A stretch of DNA of 64,000 nucleotides from Pipra filicauda (taxonomy: Eukaryota; Chordata; Aves; Passeriformes; Pipridae): assembly GCF_003945595.2 (NCBI RefSeq), contig NW_024104378.1, positions 248,001 to 312,000 on the forward strand, read 5' to 3'. Made by a program: the position numbers and the translations under genes. The notes beneath the pieces are model-generated. The model was not told the origin of the DNA. It did not search any database and saw only the letters and a list, made by a program, of their open reading frames with translations. Positions 1 through 11,672 of the stretch are shown in pieces; positions within the stretch are counted from its first letter, which is position 1, and each line of letters opens with the position of its first letter.

Positions 1-260
1 ATCTATCTTAAATATCCCACCAAATTCCTGATGTTCACCATTCAACCTGCTTGTGGTTTATGGAACCAGCATTTTTCAGTTATGAGCAATTTACTGAAAT
101 GAAGTCACCCAGATTATCTGGAACTACAATTCCAAGAGCTCAGGACCTTGGGGGAGGTTGGGGGTGTTGTTTGAGGCAATATCTGTGTATTTTGGAAAAA
201 CAGCTCCTTGCTTGCTCCAAAATGCTGCATTGATCAGATCCACTAGAAAACTCCACTATT

Positions 261-361
261 CACGGAATCATGGAATGGTTTGAGTTGGAAGGGGCCTTAA
301 AAATGATCTATTTCCAACTCCCTGCCATGGGCAGGGCCACCTTCCACTAGACCATGTTGTT
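261..361 (-). mobile_element. CR1 LINE fragment, 3' end (J-like)
   Basis: This is the reverse complement of the last ~100 bp of a CR1 element. Read on the minus strand it ends in the CATTCCATGATTCCGTG tail, preceded by the family's 'aaggcccctt ccaactcaaacc' segment. The copy is strongly 5'-truncated, losing similarity at about 361 where it runs into unique sequence. CR1 is the dominant avian non-LTR retrotransposon, and such short 3' stubs are its normal dead-on-arrival product. Confidence 0.88.
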
Positions 362-365
362 GCTG

Positions 366-1718
366 CAATCAAAAAAGCCCTCCACTGTCTCTGGAGATAT
401 TTTGCACGTAAATATTGCTCCAAGGGAAATTAGTGCTGAATATATGTGGAAAATAACCAAAAAATAGAGTCATGTATCTTGCAAGGCTTACAGGAAATTA
501 GCACAAGTGAATTACCCTAAACAAAATTACTCTGCACAGAGCACATGTGTTCCAAGGGAGAGTTTGAGAATCGTTTGAGAAGCTTTAAGGCTTTTTTTTT
601 CTTTTCAAAGCTAATGGATCTCATAATTTTGCACAGCCCTATTGGAAATAGGAAAGAACCTGCCTCGTCCAATTAAGAATTAGAAGTAGAGCAGCCACAG
701 GGAGAAAGATTTCTATTTATAAAAAAAAAAAAAAAAAAAAGAAAGAAAGGTGAATTTTTTCTTGAGCTCCACAAAATCCTGCTGAATTGGGAATTCTCTC
801 CAACACTGTGATATTTGCTGGTACCAGAAAAATGCTGGGAGCCTGTTGCCAAGACTTGAATTAAAAAAGAGGATAGAGGGACGGCAGCAGGGGCAGCTCT
901 TGGAGAAACCAGGGACACATCCTCCAAAATACAAGTAAAATCACAGCATCTCATTTAGGATATTTAAGTATTTACTGCTGCCTCAGGAAGCAGGAAATTC
1001 CTGCTGCTATGGGGGAAGCACAAAGTTCAGCGGGACAAACAGGGAGAATAAAAGATGTTTGGAAAGTGCACTTGATCCTGATGGGATTCAGCAGCCTCTG
1101 GATGATTATTTATCATCACAAGGGCATGGTTATGGAGCAGAGAGATCTGATGGCTTGAGGCAAACTGGTCCAGCTGGTGGGTTTGGAGGTACCAATGGCA
1201 CTTCTGCTGTCGGAGTAAGATCCCTGTGCTCCAAGCCCTGGTTCTGGCTGTGCTTTTCCCAAATGACACTTTGGGTTATCGTGATAATCAAGGAACTGGC
1301 TCCAGATAGGCTCTGACTTCTGAGTTTATTAGCTGTGTTTTAAAGCTGGGCTCCAGTTCCTTCTGCTGGAGCACGCGTGCTGCCTTATTCCCCCTGCCAT
1401 CTCCTGCCGGCTGGAATGAGCTGTCGGAGAGGAGGGAAGGAAAGGTCAAACTCCTCCAGCATCAGGTGCGAGCAGGGACATGTGGAAAACAGATCCCTGT
1501 TCTCGTAGCAACCTTGGCAGATGGAGACCAGCCCTGGAATAGCAGTGGGGGTATGCAGAGAGGGTGGGTGGATGTGGCATTACCAGATTGGGGTGACTGG
1601 GTTGTTTGGAACTGCTTTGCCCGTACCCAGCTCTTCCAGCAGCTCAAATCTTGCTCTGGGGAAAGGAAGCCTTTTGGTGCTGAGGTAATTTGTTTTAAAC
1701 TTTTCACTTAAGGGCCTG
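366..1718. other. Non-genic unique sequence with an A20 tract
   Basis: No gene or known repeat was recognised here. The only clear landmark is a pure A20 run at 721-740 followed by GAAAGAAAG. It could be an old poly(A) remnant, but no retrocopy could be recognised upstream of it. Open frames on both strands (for example 1059-1316 plus and 1027-1269 minus) overlap each other and resemble nothing known. Confidence 0.5.
721..749 (+). repeat. A20 homopolymer followed by GAAA units
   Basis: There are twenty consecutive A residues at 721-740, then GAAAGAAAG. No target-site duplication or upstream CR1 is visible, so its origin as a retrotransposon tail is unsupported. Confidence 0.9.
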
Positions 1719-1912
1719 GAGTGACAGGACAAGGGGGAATGGCTTCACACCGATGATTGGATATTGGGAAGAAATTCTCCCTTGTGAGAGTGGTGAGGCC
1801 CTGGTACAGGCTGCCCAGAGAAGCTGTGGCTGCCCCATCCTTGGAAGTGTTCAAGGCCAGGTTGGATGTGGGTTGGAGCAACCTGGTCTAGTGAAAGATA
1901 TCCCTGCCTATG
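1719..1912 (+). mobile_element. CR1 LINE fragment (J-like), 3' tail missing
   Basis: The segment begins in the 'tggagtgacaggacaagggg' region, which in intact CR1 encodes the ORF2 C-terminus. It continues through 'gatattgggaagaaattctc', the gaggccctggtacaggctg segment and the 'gcaacctggtctagtg' segment, and stops at 'ccctgcctatggcc'. The final ~60 bp with the ATTCTATG tail are absent, so this copy lost its 3' end after insertion, unlike most copies here. Confidence 0.9.
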
Positions 1913-1915
1913 GCC

Positions 1916-2879
1916 TTATCCATGAATTCTGAGAGTCAGCACAGTGACAGCAGCATTGTGTTGGAGACTCTTTTGGCTGTTGGCACATGCTGGCTGGATA
2001 AAGTAGTGCTCATGACCTGCTGTTATAGTCACCTCAAATCCCATTTGTGGCTGTTCTTTGCAGAATCCCTGCTGCTTTCTGGGGTCCCTGGCCTAACTCT
2101 CATCTACCTGGGAGCTGCCATCCTCCCATCCCAGACCTGGTGACAGCCAGTGTTGATGCTGGGAGCTGCTCCCTTCAAACCCAGCCTGGCTGGGGAGAGG
2201 GGAGTGCTTTAGTCTCCTGTACCTGCCGTCAGGTGAGACCTGTCAGCTCCACCGATGACGGCTGAGGGAGCAGCTACTCCCAGCTGAGGGGTTGTTTTTC
2301 CTCCCTGTGCAGTTCACTGCAAGGTCAATGCACTCAGGGGCTTTTTTGTTTTTTGCTGTCATGGTGGAGAGTTCTATGGCTCAGCTGGTCTTTGCTCCCC
2401 AGTGGAAACTGCTTGGCAGATGGATTCACCTGCCTCACCTTAGGCATCTAAAGCAGAAGCCTGTGCTAATCACCCTGTAATAGCCATGGAAAGGCACCTG
2501 GAATGCCCTAGAACAGGTGTCTATAGGATCCACAGCTCTGTACAGAGAACTGCATGAGCATCAGGTCTACCCAGGGTATAGAGCATGAGAGGATGAAAAA
2601 TTCACACTCTCCTGGCTGTGTCAAAGCAGCCTCTGGGTCACTCAGGGCATGACAGGGAGGGCTCAGTGTAGGTGCCTATGCAGATATGCAGCATTTCTCT
2701 GACACTTCAGTTAAAATTCTTAAGGAAGATCCCTCTATATGAGGCGGGAAGGTCCAGCCCCCTCTGCCCCTGAGCTTCCCTGTCTCACTCAGAATATTCT
2801 GTGGACTTAAGATACTGTAGGTGATGATTTGGGCTTCCTTTTCTAATCTACCACTGATGTCTCTGAGGAAAGAGCCACT
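1916..2879. other. Non-genic unique sequence
   Basis: I see no repeat and no convincing exon. The small plus-strand open frames in 1910-2480 overlap one another in different frames and have no recognisable domain. Base composition is ordinary for bird intergenic DNA. Confidence 0.5.
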
Positions 2880-3091
2880 ACAAATCCTTCCCTGTGAGGA
2901 TGGGGAGGCCCTGGCACAGGTTGCCCAGAGAAGCTGTGGCTGCCCCATCCCTGGAAGTGTTTAAGGCCAGGTTGGACAGGGCTTGGAGCAACCTGGGATA
3001 GCGGAAGGTGTCCCTGCCCTTGGCAGGGGGTGGAACGAGTTGAGCTTTAAGATCCCTTCCAACCCAAAGCAGTCTATGATTCTATGATTGG
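2880..3091 (+). mobile_element. CR1 LINE 3' end (J-like), intact tail
   Basis: This is a near-complete CR1 3' module. It runs from 'aatccttccctgtgaggatg' through the 'agagaagctgtggctgcccc' core to 'cccaaagcagtctatgattc' and a TATGATTG end. It is plus-oriented and truncated at the 5' side just after the AAATTCTTCC position of the family. It is one of the better-preserved copies in the left part of the window. Confidence 0.92.
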
Positions 3092-4368
3092 AAAGATCCT
3101 CACTGGAGTACTGTGGGCTCTAGTTTTCACTCGTTTACCTTTAAAGGTGTCTCACCTCCTTTCGAAGCAGAGGCCAAAGGTTTGAATACACTCCAAAACC
3201 TTTTAAAAAGAGACCTTTGCATAACCCGAATGGTTCTAAGTGGTAACAGGTGTTTTTGATGTGCAACAGCTGCTTTCAAACAGCCAGATGCCTGCACTGG
3301 TCTATGGAAGCCCTGCTGCAACACCATCAGGCTCCCAGTTAAGCTCCAGTCTCCCTGAATCAGCTGCTGAAATGCTGATGGACGGGATCCACAAGTACCT
3401 GGGCAGCACTGACTGCACTGACATCCCACAGCAACATCTGTGTGCAGCAGCTCCATGGCTCAGCTCATTTCTCAGATGTTACTTGAGATGGCATCTCATC
3501 CCACGTTCCTGATCCTCTGCACCCATCCCAGGCCCCATTGGGTGGTTGTGTGTGCATAAAATGAGCCCAGCCCCTCCCTGCTGTCAGCTGTGCTCTGGCT
3601 CTGCTGATCCAAAGGGGGGGAGTTATATTTGTTTTATTTTGGAAAGCTGGCAAGACCAAACCGGGACATGTCCTTTCTCAAGGATTTTATCTAGACAGGC
3701 AGTTTTCTGCACCAAATTGTGATGGTTGGATGTGAAAAAAAATTGGCTTCTATAGAATTATATGAGTGCTGGATTGGATGTGGGATGGATTATTATTCCC
3801 CCCACTCCCTCTCCGGCCTTCTCCCTTCTTCCCTAAAGAAAACCCTCTCCCAAACAAAGAGCTTTGTTATGTCTCATTGTCTTCTCTGGCACTTGGAAGT
3901 GTGAGTTTTTCCCATCTATCTTTTTGGCATCTTTCCATGCTCTCCAAGACTTTGTTGGTTTTGCACTGATTTTCACCCTGAGACTTGACTCCAGGACCAT
4001 GGGAAAGGCTTTGTGACTGTGATGGGGCAGGAATATGTCTGAGTAGAGACCCCTCACCCTGCAGACCCCGGGTTGTGTGAGGACCACATAGGAGGTGCAG
4101 CCCACGTTGTCTGTGGTGGGCTGCACCACGCAAGGGTCTGACAGGAGTGGAGGGAAGCAAAAGGCATTTAATTTCTCTTTTTATTCTTCAGACAACCAAA
4201 TGCCTCCTTTGGCATAGTACACAGCCAACAGTCACTTGTGTTCTTCTCATGGGAGCAAAACTGTCTGGTTCTGGGCTGGGCATTGGTTGTGTCTGTGAAG
4301 AGGATTATCTAACAGAGGATTATCTAACAGAGTTTTTGGCATTATCAGATCGCGTGTGAATCCCCTGT
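3092..4368. other. Non-genic unique sequence
   Basis: No repeat family was recognised. A polypyrimidine tract and AG at about 4172-4191 (tttctctttttattcttcag) would make a strong splice acceptor, but no matching donor or open, familiar peptide follows. A 15-bp unit (aggattatctaacag) is tandemly duplicated at about 4300-4330. Confidence 0.45.
4299..4331 (+). repeat. Tandem duplication of a 15-bp unit
   Basis: The unit aggattatctaacag occurs twice head to tail with no mismatch, plus a partial third start. This looks like a recent replication-slippage event. Confidence 0.8.
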
Positions 4369-4511
4369 CATGGAATCATAGAATAGCTTGGGTTTGAAAG
4401 GACCTTAAAAGCTCATCTATTCCAAACCCCCTGCCATGAGCAGAGATATCTTAACTAGGATCAGGTTGCTCAGAGCCCTGTCCAGTCCGACTTAGAATGT
4501 TTCCAGGGATG
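4369..4511 (-). mobile_element. CR1 LINE 3' end (J-like), diverged
   Basis: The minus-strand copy starts with 'catggaatcatagaatagct' and continues with the 'ggaccttaaaagctcatct' segment through to 'gaatgtttccagggatg'. The middle section (gagcagagatatcttaacta) is more diverged than in other copies. This suggests an older insertion. It is 5'-truncated at about 4511. Confidence 0.88.
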
Positions 4512-6730
4512 TCAATCATACACGAAGCATCTCCAGACTGAGAACTGCAGTGGGTAAAAAAGGTCCAAAAGCAGGGTCCCAGATGGGAGCCAGGAATTGT
4601 TGGGTGACTTCTCGCGGCTGCAAGGAGGCAACGTGGCATCTCCTTCAGGACAGGTGAATTGGGCAAAACACCCTGCACCTCCCAGCCTTTCTCTCCAGTT
4701 GGAAATCCTTTTCTTAAGCTGAGGAGAAGGTAAGAGTTCCCACAAAGAGAGCCATATCCGTGCACAGAGTGATGCTCTGTGCTGATCCTGCTGCACCTCG
4801 ATCCCACCCGATGGCATCTGAGGGACTAGGAAGCATCATCGTTCATCCCCACACAAACCTCGACAAAAATAGTGCTTCTACTTGACTCTGCCACTTCCCT
4901 CTCCAGATTCTTACCAATCTGGTACATTTTTTAAAGCAAATGAGGTTTCAAACCTCCTGTTGATAAGATCTTTCTTGCCCTCAGTGGAGTCATTAATTCA
5001 ATATGCTGAAATACCATTTTAATTAGTTTGTACGACAGTCCCAGGAGCAATGAAATAATGCTCTTTATTGTGTGAGTATGTAGAGTGCTGTGCGTAATCC
5101 TGTTCTTTATCTCTTGTCTTCTGTTCTGTCTTACTGGCAAATATTGTGCATCCTGTCTCCCAGTCATATCCTTGTGGGAACATGCCAATGATCTCCAGTT
5201 AAAGACTCCATGTTGCATTAAAACAATATTGTAGTTATTACTCAGATGTCAAAAAAATCAGAGTTAAAGGTTTCCTTTGCTTATGTTGCAGCCAGGTATG
5301 ATGATGACCCCTAAATTCTGTGTAAAGTCATTTCCCCTGAACCCCCCTGCTTCCTCCTCTCAGCTCTGCTGGGTGTTGCAGTGCTGTAGTTGGACCAAGA
5401 GTTGCCCGAGTTGAACAGAACTTTGTTATGAACATCCCATCCCTGCGTGGAAATGGATTAAGAGATTCACACGAGGTCACTCAGGTGCTCTGCAGTGAGC
5501 ACAGAGTCTGTCCAGGATGTGCAGTGCATGGATTGTCCCAGTGCCAGCTTTGCCTTGGAGGAGACCAGCAATTTCAAAGAAACCCCGGGATTTTATTCGA
5601 GCTAACACAAGAACCACAGAGATTTAGACAAAATAATAAATGTCCAAGTGTATTTTCCTGCTTCTTTTACTTTAATGCATCTTGAAAGGTCTTTGAACAC
5701 AAGTCCAAGCCCTTTAAATAATCCCATATCCCCCCTCTTCCTGCTCTGATGCACCTGAGCTCTCCTCCAAGAGCCGCCCTTGCTTTGGCAGCTGGTTTCC
5801 AAAAACAACCACTGAGAACTCTTCTCTTTCATAATCTTCCCATCCTTTTCCAGATGCTTCTTGCTCAGCCCCAGCATGCAATCCAGGCATCTCACCAGCT
5901 CTGTTGCTCCGTTATTTCAGTGCTGGAATCCAGACTTAAAAAACGGTTTGCCTAAACGGTCTGTATGTTTCTGGCTGCTGAGCTTCCCGGGGCTCATTGG
6001 TGGAAAACAGCAATGGGAAAAACAGATAAGCTCCGCATTCTAGAAGTTTTGAGTCATAAAACATAGGCATGAAATGTCCTCAGTGACCAGAGTTCACAGG
6101 CAGTGCGTAGGCTCCCAAAACCATCACAAGGTCATCGTGTTTCTTGTGAGATAATCCTGTTTTTCGTGGAGGATTGTGATAAGGTTGGGAATTGGTTATA
6201 CGAAAGCAAAGGCAGAAGAAAATCTTTAGTTGAGGGTTGAAAACCAATCTCTGCTCTGCTTGCAGTTGTCATCCATTTGTAGCCCAGAAACTTTTCCTAC
6301 TAATCCATTCCCTTCCCACTGCAGGTGGAAAGATCCTGGCTGAGGTGGGAGACTCGTTTCAAATCTCATAGACTTGTGTTCTCCCCTCACACATTGCAGA
6401 AGAGCCTTAAAAATTACATTGGCTCCAAGATACCTCCAAACCAGGGGGGAACTGCTAAAGCTGGTTTGTTTTTCTGTCTGTTGAAGCAAATATTTGCAAG
6501 AGGACAAACCCCTAATGGCTGGTTGAACAGATTCTTTCACATTGAGTGTAATTTGCAAACCATAAGGAGGTTGGTTGGGACTAAATAAATAAAGTCCATT
6601 GGATAATGTCCCGTAAGTTCAAAAAATTGAAACCTCTGAGTCCATTGTGGGGAAGAAGAAGAAGGACCAGAACATGACAGTGTGAAGGATACTGCTATGG
6701 CATACAAGTGGATCCCTGTGGGAATGCAGC
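4512..6730. other. Non-genic unique sequence, 2.2 kb
   Basis: No gene, RNA or repeat was recognised. The minus-strand open frames at 4451-4817 overlap in two frames and look like chance. Composition turns slightly AT-rich between 4980 and 5300. There are no splice-flanked open segments that I would defend. Confidence 0.5.
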
Positions 6731-6915
6731 TCACAGGAATCACAGAATCATTAAGGCTGGAAAAGATATTCAAGATCATCAAGTCCAACTTTCAACCAAA
6801 TACCACCATGCCCATTAAACCATGTCACCAAATGCCACATCTACTCATTTTTTGACCACTTCCAGGAATGGTGACTCCACCATTTCCCTGGGGAGCCCAT
6901 TCCAAGGAACTGGAT
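6731..6915 (-). mobile_element. CR1 LINE 3' end (Y-like, older type)
   Basis: The copy reads 'aatcacagaatcattaaggc' then 'aagatcatcaagtccaactt', the 'taccaccatgcccattaaac' segment, and 'ccacttccaggaatggtgac' to 'ggggagcccattccaag'. These segments differ from the J-like copies and match the broader avian CR1 type whose sense strand ends in 'ccttaatgattctgtgatt'. The copy is minus-oriented and diverged, so probably an old insertion. Confidence 0.88.
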
Positions 6916-9244
6916 ACCTCAGCAGTTGAAGCAGCAAGCCCTGGGCTTTGCCTGGAGAGATCCCATTGCTCCAGTTGTTGCTCCAGCCTTGTACCACGTC
7001 CCGTGGATGCCGAAGGAGTGAGCCATGCTGCTTCCATGCATCACGTGGCACAGGCTCGTCGCGGCTGGATGACAAGATTTATCTGCAGGCAAGTCCTCCC
7101 CTAACACCAGCAATGTGCCTCACATTAGGATGAAATGTGTATTAGTTGTTTTCATCCTCCCCCAAACCAATACAGCTGGTTTTGTTTCCTGCTCCAACCG
7201 TCTGGAAAGGGTGTGTGCCGGGCAGCTGGGAACAGGGGGACACGGGGCCAGTGGAAAGACAAGTGCACCCCAGCAATTTGTCCCTTCAGTTTGGAGTGAC
7301 CTCAGGGAAGGTTCTCCAGCTGCCAACTCCTCCCTGGAAGAGTTTATCCAAGCAGGTTTTATCTCACCCCTTCCCTTTTCCATACTTTTCCTCCTGCAGC
7401 CGGGATTCTCGTGGCTTTAATTTGTCAGTTGGGTGGGAAGAGGCACAAACTCAGAACATCTTTTTTTAAGAATACCCACTATCCTTCAAGGCATTACCTG
7501 CAAACTCAGGCAGATAGGTATTTTATTACCAAAATGATTATAGTTATTAGTGTTACCATGTATTGTAAAAATGAATAGTGGAATTTAACCCAATTGCGAT
7601 AATATGGAGCAGCAAAGAAATCCAGTTATGTAACGTGGCCTGTTCCTACCCAGGGAGGGGGAACCCTCTGAAATGTTATTTTTCCAGTAGGATGGCTGCT
7701 TTCTAATTAAGTTTATTAAGGAATATCAAAAGCATATGGAAGTGGAAATGCCATCGGTTCATCATGAAGCGATTAAGGCTGTTAGAAAGTGAAGAGCCCA
7801 GACAGACATTGCTCAAAGCTGGTGCTGAAAAGATAAAATCTACCCCATCTATCTGCACATGGATCCAGTGCCTGGCTTCAGACAGGCTTGGCTGATACCT
7901 TCAAAGCCTTTCTGCCATTCTCCTGGGGATTATTTTCCTGCCAACACACTAAAGTAATCCCAATATTCCCTTGACTGAATCTGGGAAGTTATTAGGAATT
8001 TGCCTGCGCGTGTTGGGTTTTTACACTCGATTATCCTATGCAGATCTTTCCTTTAAGGATTTTGCTGCTTGAATAGGTTTGATCAGCTCAAGCCTAATCC
8101 AGCTATAGGACTTGCTCTAATCTAAATAATTCTTCTTAGTTTAAACCTCTTCCTCCTTTCTGCTTAATCAGTCTTTGATGCCACTTCTCATCAGGAGCTT
8201 TAACTCAGACAAGGATTTCACTGAGTTTTTGGTGCCCAGCACACAGGGGGAGCTCTCAGAAGCATCTCACCTTTCGGTCACACCAACGCCTCCTACTCTG
8301 TTAAAATAGAGACTTTTCTCCTACTTTCCTCCAGCAAACTTCAATTCCTGAGCGCATTCAAAGGGTTCCTCCATGCAGAGGTGTTCCACAGTCCCAGGAG
8401 ATCTGGAGCTCAGGCTCTCAGATTTCCAAAGCCAGAACAATGTAAGGAAAACAGGTAACACCTGATTGGTTCTGGCCTAAGCAAACTTTGCTTATGTGTG
8501 CGTTAATGAGCTGTTTCCACACAGGTAATTTAAGGAATAAGCGTGTGTGCCAGAAGGGAAAGTGTAGGGATTCCCTGCTGTCCTGTGATTAAAGGTGTTG
8601 TACAATTAACCCAGAGCAGCTGCTAATTGCAGCTATCCCTACACATCGCAGCCTGTGCCGCTCATGGCTCTTCCCTCCTTCCACACCATCCTGTTATTTG
8701 CTTCCAGCGTTGTTGTGGTTTCATTTATTTGCTGTCTATCTGATGACAATCTTTAATTAAAGAATGGGGTGCTGCAGCCTTGGCAAAGGGCTGGGGGCTC
8801 ATGGAGCATCCCTGGCTACGGCAAGGCTCTGCATCTCAGAGCAGGAGCTGCTACCGGGAATATCTGTCTTTGCAATCAGGCTCCGGGTTTATTTATTTGT
8901 TGTAGGCAATGTTGTCCAGAAACATCTTGTTTCACAGTTGCCATTTGTCTTAATCGCGGCGGATTTCCACACCTCAGCATTCCTGGCAACCGGGGCATTC
9001 CCCCCGGAGCGTTCCTGCCTCTCAGCATCTTTTGAGGGAAGTTTCTGCCTTTCCTCCCACGCCGTCTTTGTGCTCAATGTCATAGGGGTGGCTCCAAGCC
9101 TGTGGATCCTCTACCTCGTGCACAAACACCTATTCCTGTCCTACTTTTCCATCCTCCATTCCAGGGAGGAGCAGGGAAGTAGGACACACCTCTACTTGTG
9201 ATTAAGTAATAAGAACATTTATTTTTGGACAAATTTGGTTTGAG
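6916..9244. other. CR1-free, AT-richer unique sequence
   Basis: From about 7470 to 8763 there is neither a recognised repeat nor a notable open frame on either strand. The text is rich in TAAT-type cores (ctaattaag, gctaattgcag, tctttaattaaag), as is common in conserved developmental enhancers. That makes it a candidate conserved non-coding block, but conservation cannot be judged from one genome. A 145-codon plus-strand open frame (8764-9201) follows and is treated separately in the findings. Confidence 0.4.
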
Positions 9245-9330
9245 TATCATTTACGGTTGGTTTTTGGCCGCTTTTTGGCTTAACCCTTTGGCTTATCACT
9301 TAGAGTTGGTTTTTGGCTGCTGCCAAAGGG
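9245..9330 (+). repeat. Imperfect 2-copy repeat (49-bp period) with internal hairpin arms
   Basis: The segment starting tatcatttacggttggtttt at 9245 recurs as tatcacttagagttggtttt at 9294. The arms CCCTTTGGC (9284-9292) and GCCAAAGGG (9322-9330) are exact inverted repeats with a loop of about 29 nt, so a hairpin is possible. It lies just upstream of the first copy of the unknown repeat at 9396. Confidence 0.65.
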
Positions 9331-9395
9331 TAGATTATGGATTTAAGGATTTTTTTACCGTTATTGAGCCTTAAAAAGGGATTTGGTAGCTTTAA

Positions 9396-9557
9396 GGGCA
9401 GCACACAGTGACTTTGGGCTGCTGTGCCAGAAAATAGTGAAAATGATGATTAGAATTGGTCAGTGAGGCAAAAGAGGTGGGAAAAGCTTTTGCCATTTTG
9501 GAGTCTTACATTTATAGGGATGTAAAATGTTTTTCCATCTGTTTGGTGAAATTTGCT
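9396..9557 (+). repeat. Unknown interspersed or duplicated repeat, copy A
   Basis: This 162-bp block is clearly homologous to 12301-12468. Shared stretches in the same order include gggcagcacaca, ctttgggctgctgtgccag, tgaaaatgatgattag, ccattttggag, gtaaaatg, and ctgtttggtgaaat. Similarity decays on both sides, possibly extending upstream to about 9335. It is not CR1, and I do not recognise the family. It could be an old local duplication or an unclassified repeat. The orientation given is arbitrary. Confidence 0.8.
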
Positions 9558-10225
9558 GGCTGTCAACGGGTAGGGATTCAAGGACCTGTGTGCCATTCCC
9601 AAAACCTGCTCCTGACCAGGGAAACTTCTGTCCCTGCATCTTCCTCAACCAGGAGCCCCCTCAACTCCTCACATCCATGGAATCAGTGCCATGACTCATG
9701 GGACGGGTTTACATTTTTAAGCATAGGAGTGAACTTAAGTACCGAGTTAAGCAGATGCTTAAATTCCAGGATTCTCCCAGGCGAGGGCTGAGGTTGTGAA
9801 TCCTAAAGCCTATTTTCCGACCTTCCCTGCTTTTCTTTCCTGTTCCTGGGTGGTTTTTGTAGGAAAGCAAACTGGAGCTGCAGCTGGAGCTGCGCAGCAT
9901 CGCGGGCTCCTCATCGTGAGGATTCCTGGGCTTGTCCCTCCTTAGGAGCGGCGGGAGGGAGGGAAATGGGAATAACATGCAAATGAGATGAGGCAGGGCC
10001 GAGCTTGCCCCAGGACAGCACCACACAGACTATTTATTTCAGATCCCCCTTTGCCATGGCAACTCTGGAAGAGGGAAGTGCCCTGGTAAAGCCATTCCCG
10101 AGCTTCGCTTCCAGCTGCTCAGAGCTCTATGGTTTTCCATAGGAAACTTTGCTCCAGAGCCCAGTGTTCACTCTGAGTTTTATGTGCTTGCAATTCAGGG
10201 GCTACTCCTGCAGTTCTAAGGGGGG
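9558..10225. other. Non-genic unique sequence
   Basis: There is nothing recognisable between the unknown repeat copy A and the T-rich tract. A minus-strand open frame of 105 codons (9709-10026) overlaps a plus-strand one and has no family signature. Confidence 0.45.
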
Positions 10226-10500
10226 GGGGCGATTTTATTTTACTTCATTTCATTTTATTGTAATTTAAATTTTTTTATGGTTTTTTTTTAAATTTAATTT
10301 AATTTTTTCCTTTTATTTTTCATTTTACTTTTCATTTTATTTTTGTTTCTTTTATTTTTATATTGTTTTTCTTTTATTTTCACTTTTGTCTTTTTTATTT
10401 TACTAATTTTTTCTTTTTTATTTTATTTCATTTCATTTTATTTTATATTTTTATTTTAATTTTATTTTTATGATATATTTTATTATTTTATAATTTATCA
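10226..10500 (+). repeat. Degenerate (ATTTT)n tract, ~270 bp
   Basis: The sequence is almost entirely A and T, with ATTTT and TTTTA pentamers repeated throughout, interrupted by occasional C or G (for example ttcattttactttt). It is preceded by a G9 run at 10220-10228. It reads as a decayed pentanucleotide microsatellite. Read on the other strand it is AAAAT-rich. Confidence 0.88.
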
Positions 10501-10770
10501 GAACAATGTTTGCAAATGGTTCATCTTGCCCTAGGAGAAAAGGGAATAGTATTGTTTTATTTTGTTACCTAAAGTCTGGTTTGGGCACATGCTGAGCTGT
10601 AAAAAGTAACCATTTTTGCACCTTCCTCTTCCCTCCGTTGGTGTGGGAGACACATGGAATGCACAAGGTGCTGATGTTCCAGCACTGGAGAAGTTGGGAG
10701 CAAATATCTGCTCTTCCCTCGGCACACCATTCCAGAAGGGAGCTTCAGATCATGGCTCTGAGAATCCCAT

Positions 10771-10892
10771 CCTAGAATCATGGAATATCCTGAGCTGGGA
10801 GGGACCCACAAGGATCATCAAGTCCAACTGCTGGCCCTGCACAGGATACCCCAACAATACTCCCTGTCCCTGAGAGCGTTGTCCAAACACTC
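10771..10892 (-). mobile_element. CR1 LINE 3' end (E-like)
   Basis: The minus-strand tail 'agaatcatggaatatcctga' is followed by 'gggacccacaaggatcatca', 'gtccaactgctggccctgca' and 'gagcgttgtccaaac'. These are the hallmarks of the CR1 type whose sense strand ends in 'aactcaggatattc'. Its 5'-truncated end faces the 5' end of a plus-strand CR1 starting about 43 bp further on, giving a head-to-head pair. Confidence 0.88.
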
Positions 10893-10934
10893 CACGCTCA
10901 AAGACACAGCCCCCCAAGCAGGTGGCAATAATAT

Positions 10935-11131
10935 ATCTCAGATTAGATATTAGGGAAAAATTCTTAGTGGAAAAGGCAGTGGGGGAGTCCCCATCACTGC
11001 AGGGATTTAAAAGCCAGGTGGATGTGGCACCTGGGGACATGGGTCAGTGGTGGCATTGGCAGTGCTGGGGGGCAGTTGAACTTGATGATCTCGGAGGGCT
11101 TTTCCAACCTTAACAATTCTCTGATTTTTTA
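10935..11131 (+). mobile_element. CR1 LINE 3' end (Y-like)
   Basis: It starts in 'cagattagatattagggaaa' and runs through 'gtgggggagtccccatcact', 'gtggatgtggcacctgggga' and 'gaacttgatgatctcggagg' to 'ttccaaccttaacaattctc'. It is plus-oriented and 5'-truncated, with a degenerate tail (tctctgatttttt). Confidence 0.9.
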
Positions 11132-11672
11132 TAAAAGCAAAACTTCTCAAGGTCAAGCCCATCACGTACAATTTTTGCTTCCAAATCTGCATCCAGTCTT
11201 TCTCAAATCTCTGGTTTTTGGGTTTTTTTTACTTAAATAAGACACTTGGCACTGGCCAAAGTGCTGTTACTCATTTAGCTAAACAAAGCATGTGGCTGTT
11301 TGTGTAGATATTATTTCTCTGGAAACATTGGTTTTAGTTAATCACCCTGTGACTTGTATTGGATTCTGTGTTTATACACTCGCCAAAACCTCTTTCTGGG
11401 CCTTTATGACATAATTTTGAAGTGTTGAAAAATCAGCTTTTTCTCTGCCTGCACGGGCTGATAGTTTGGGGCTGGTTTTTTTTTTTCCCCTGTGAAGAAA
11501 ATCTTCATAAACCACCTCATTCTTCAAGTGAAAGAGCAGCCGAAAACAAAAGGAGAAAGGAAGGGAGCTTTTCTTGGCTGGGGAACGCGGTGGCAGCTTC
11601 CACCTCATTTGATAAACCAGAGGGAAAGCGAATAAACCAGAGCCTGGTTTCCATTATAGCTGTTAAGGAGTG
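11132..11672. other. Non-genic unique sequence
   Basis: No repeat or gene was recognised between two CR1 copies. Overlapping open frames at 11372-11673 on opposite strands are compositional. Confidence 0.45.

Noticed and set aside
721..740. Processed pseudogene tail at the A20 run (also A25 at 17159 and A15 at 63671)
   Set aside because: No gene-like sequence precedes any of these A runs and no flanking direct repeats were seen.
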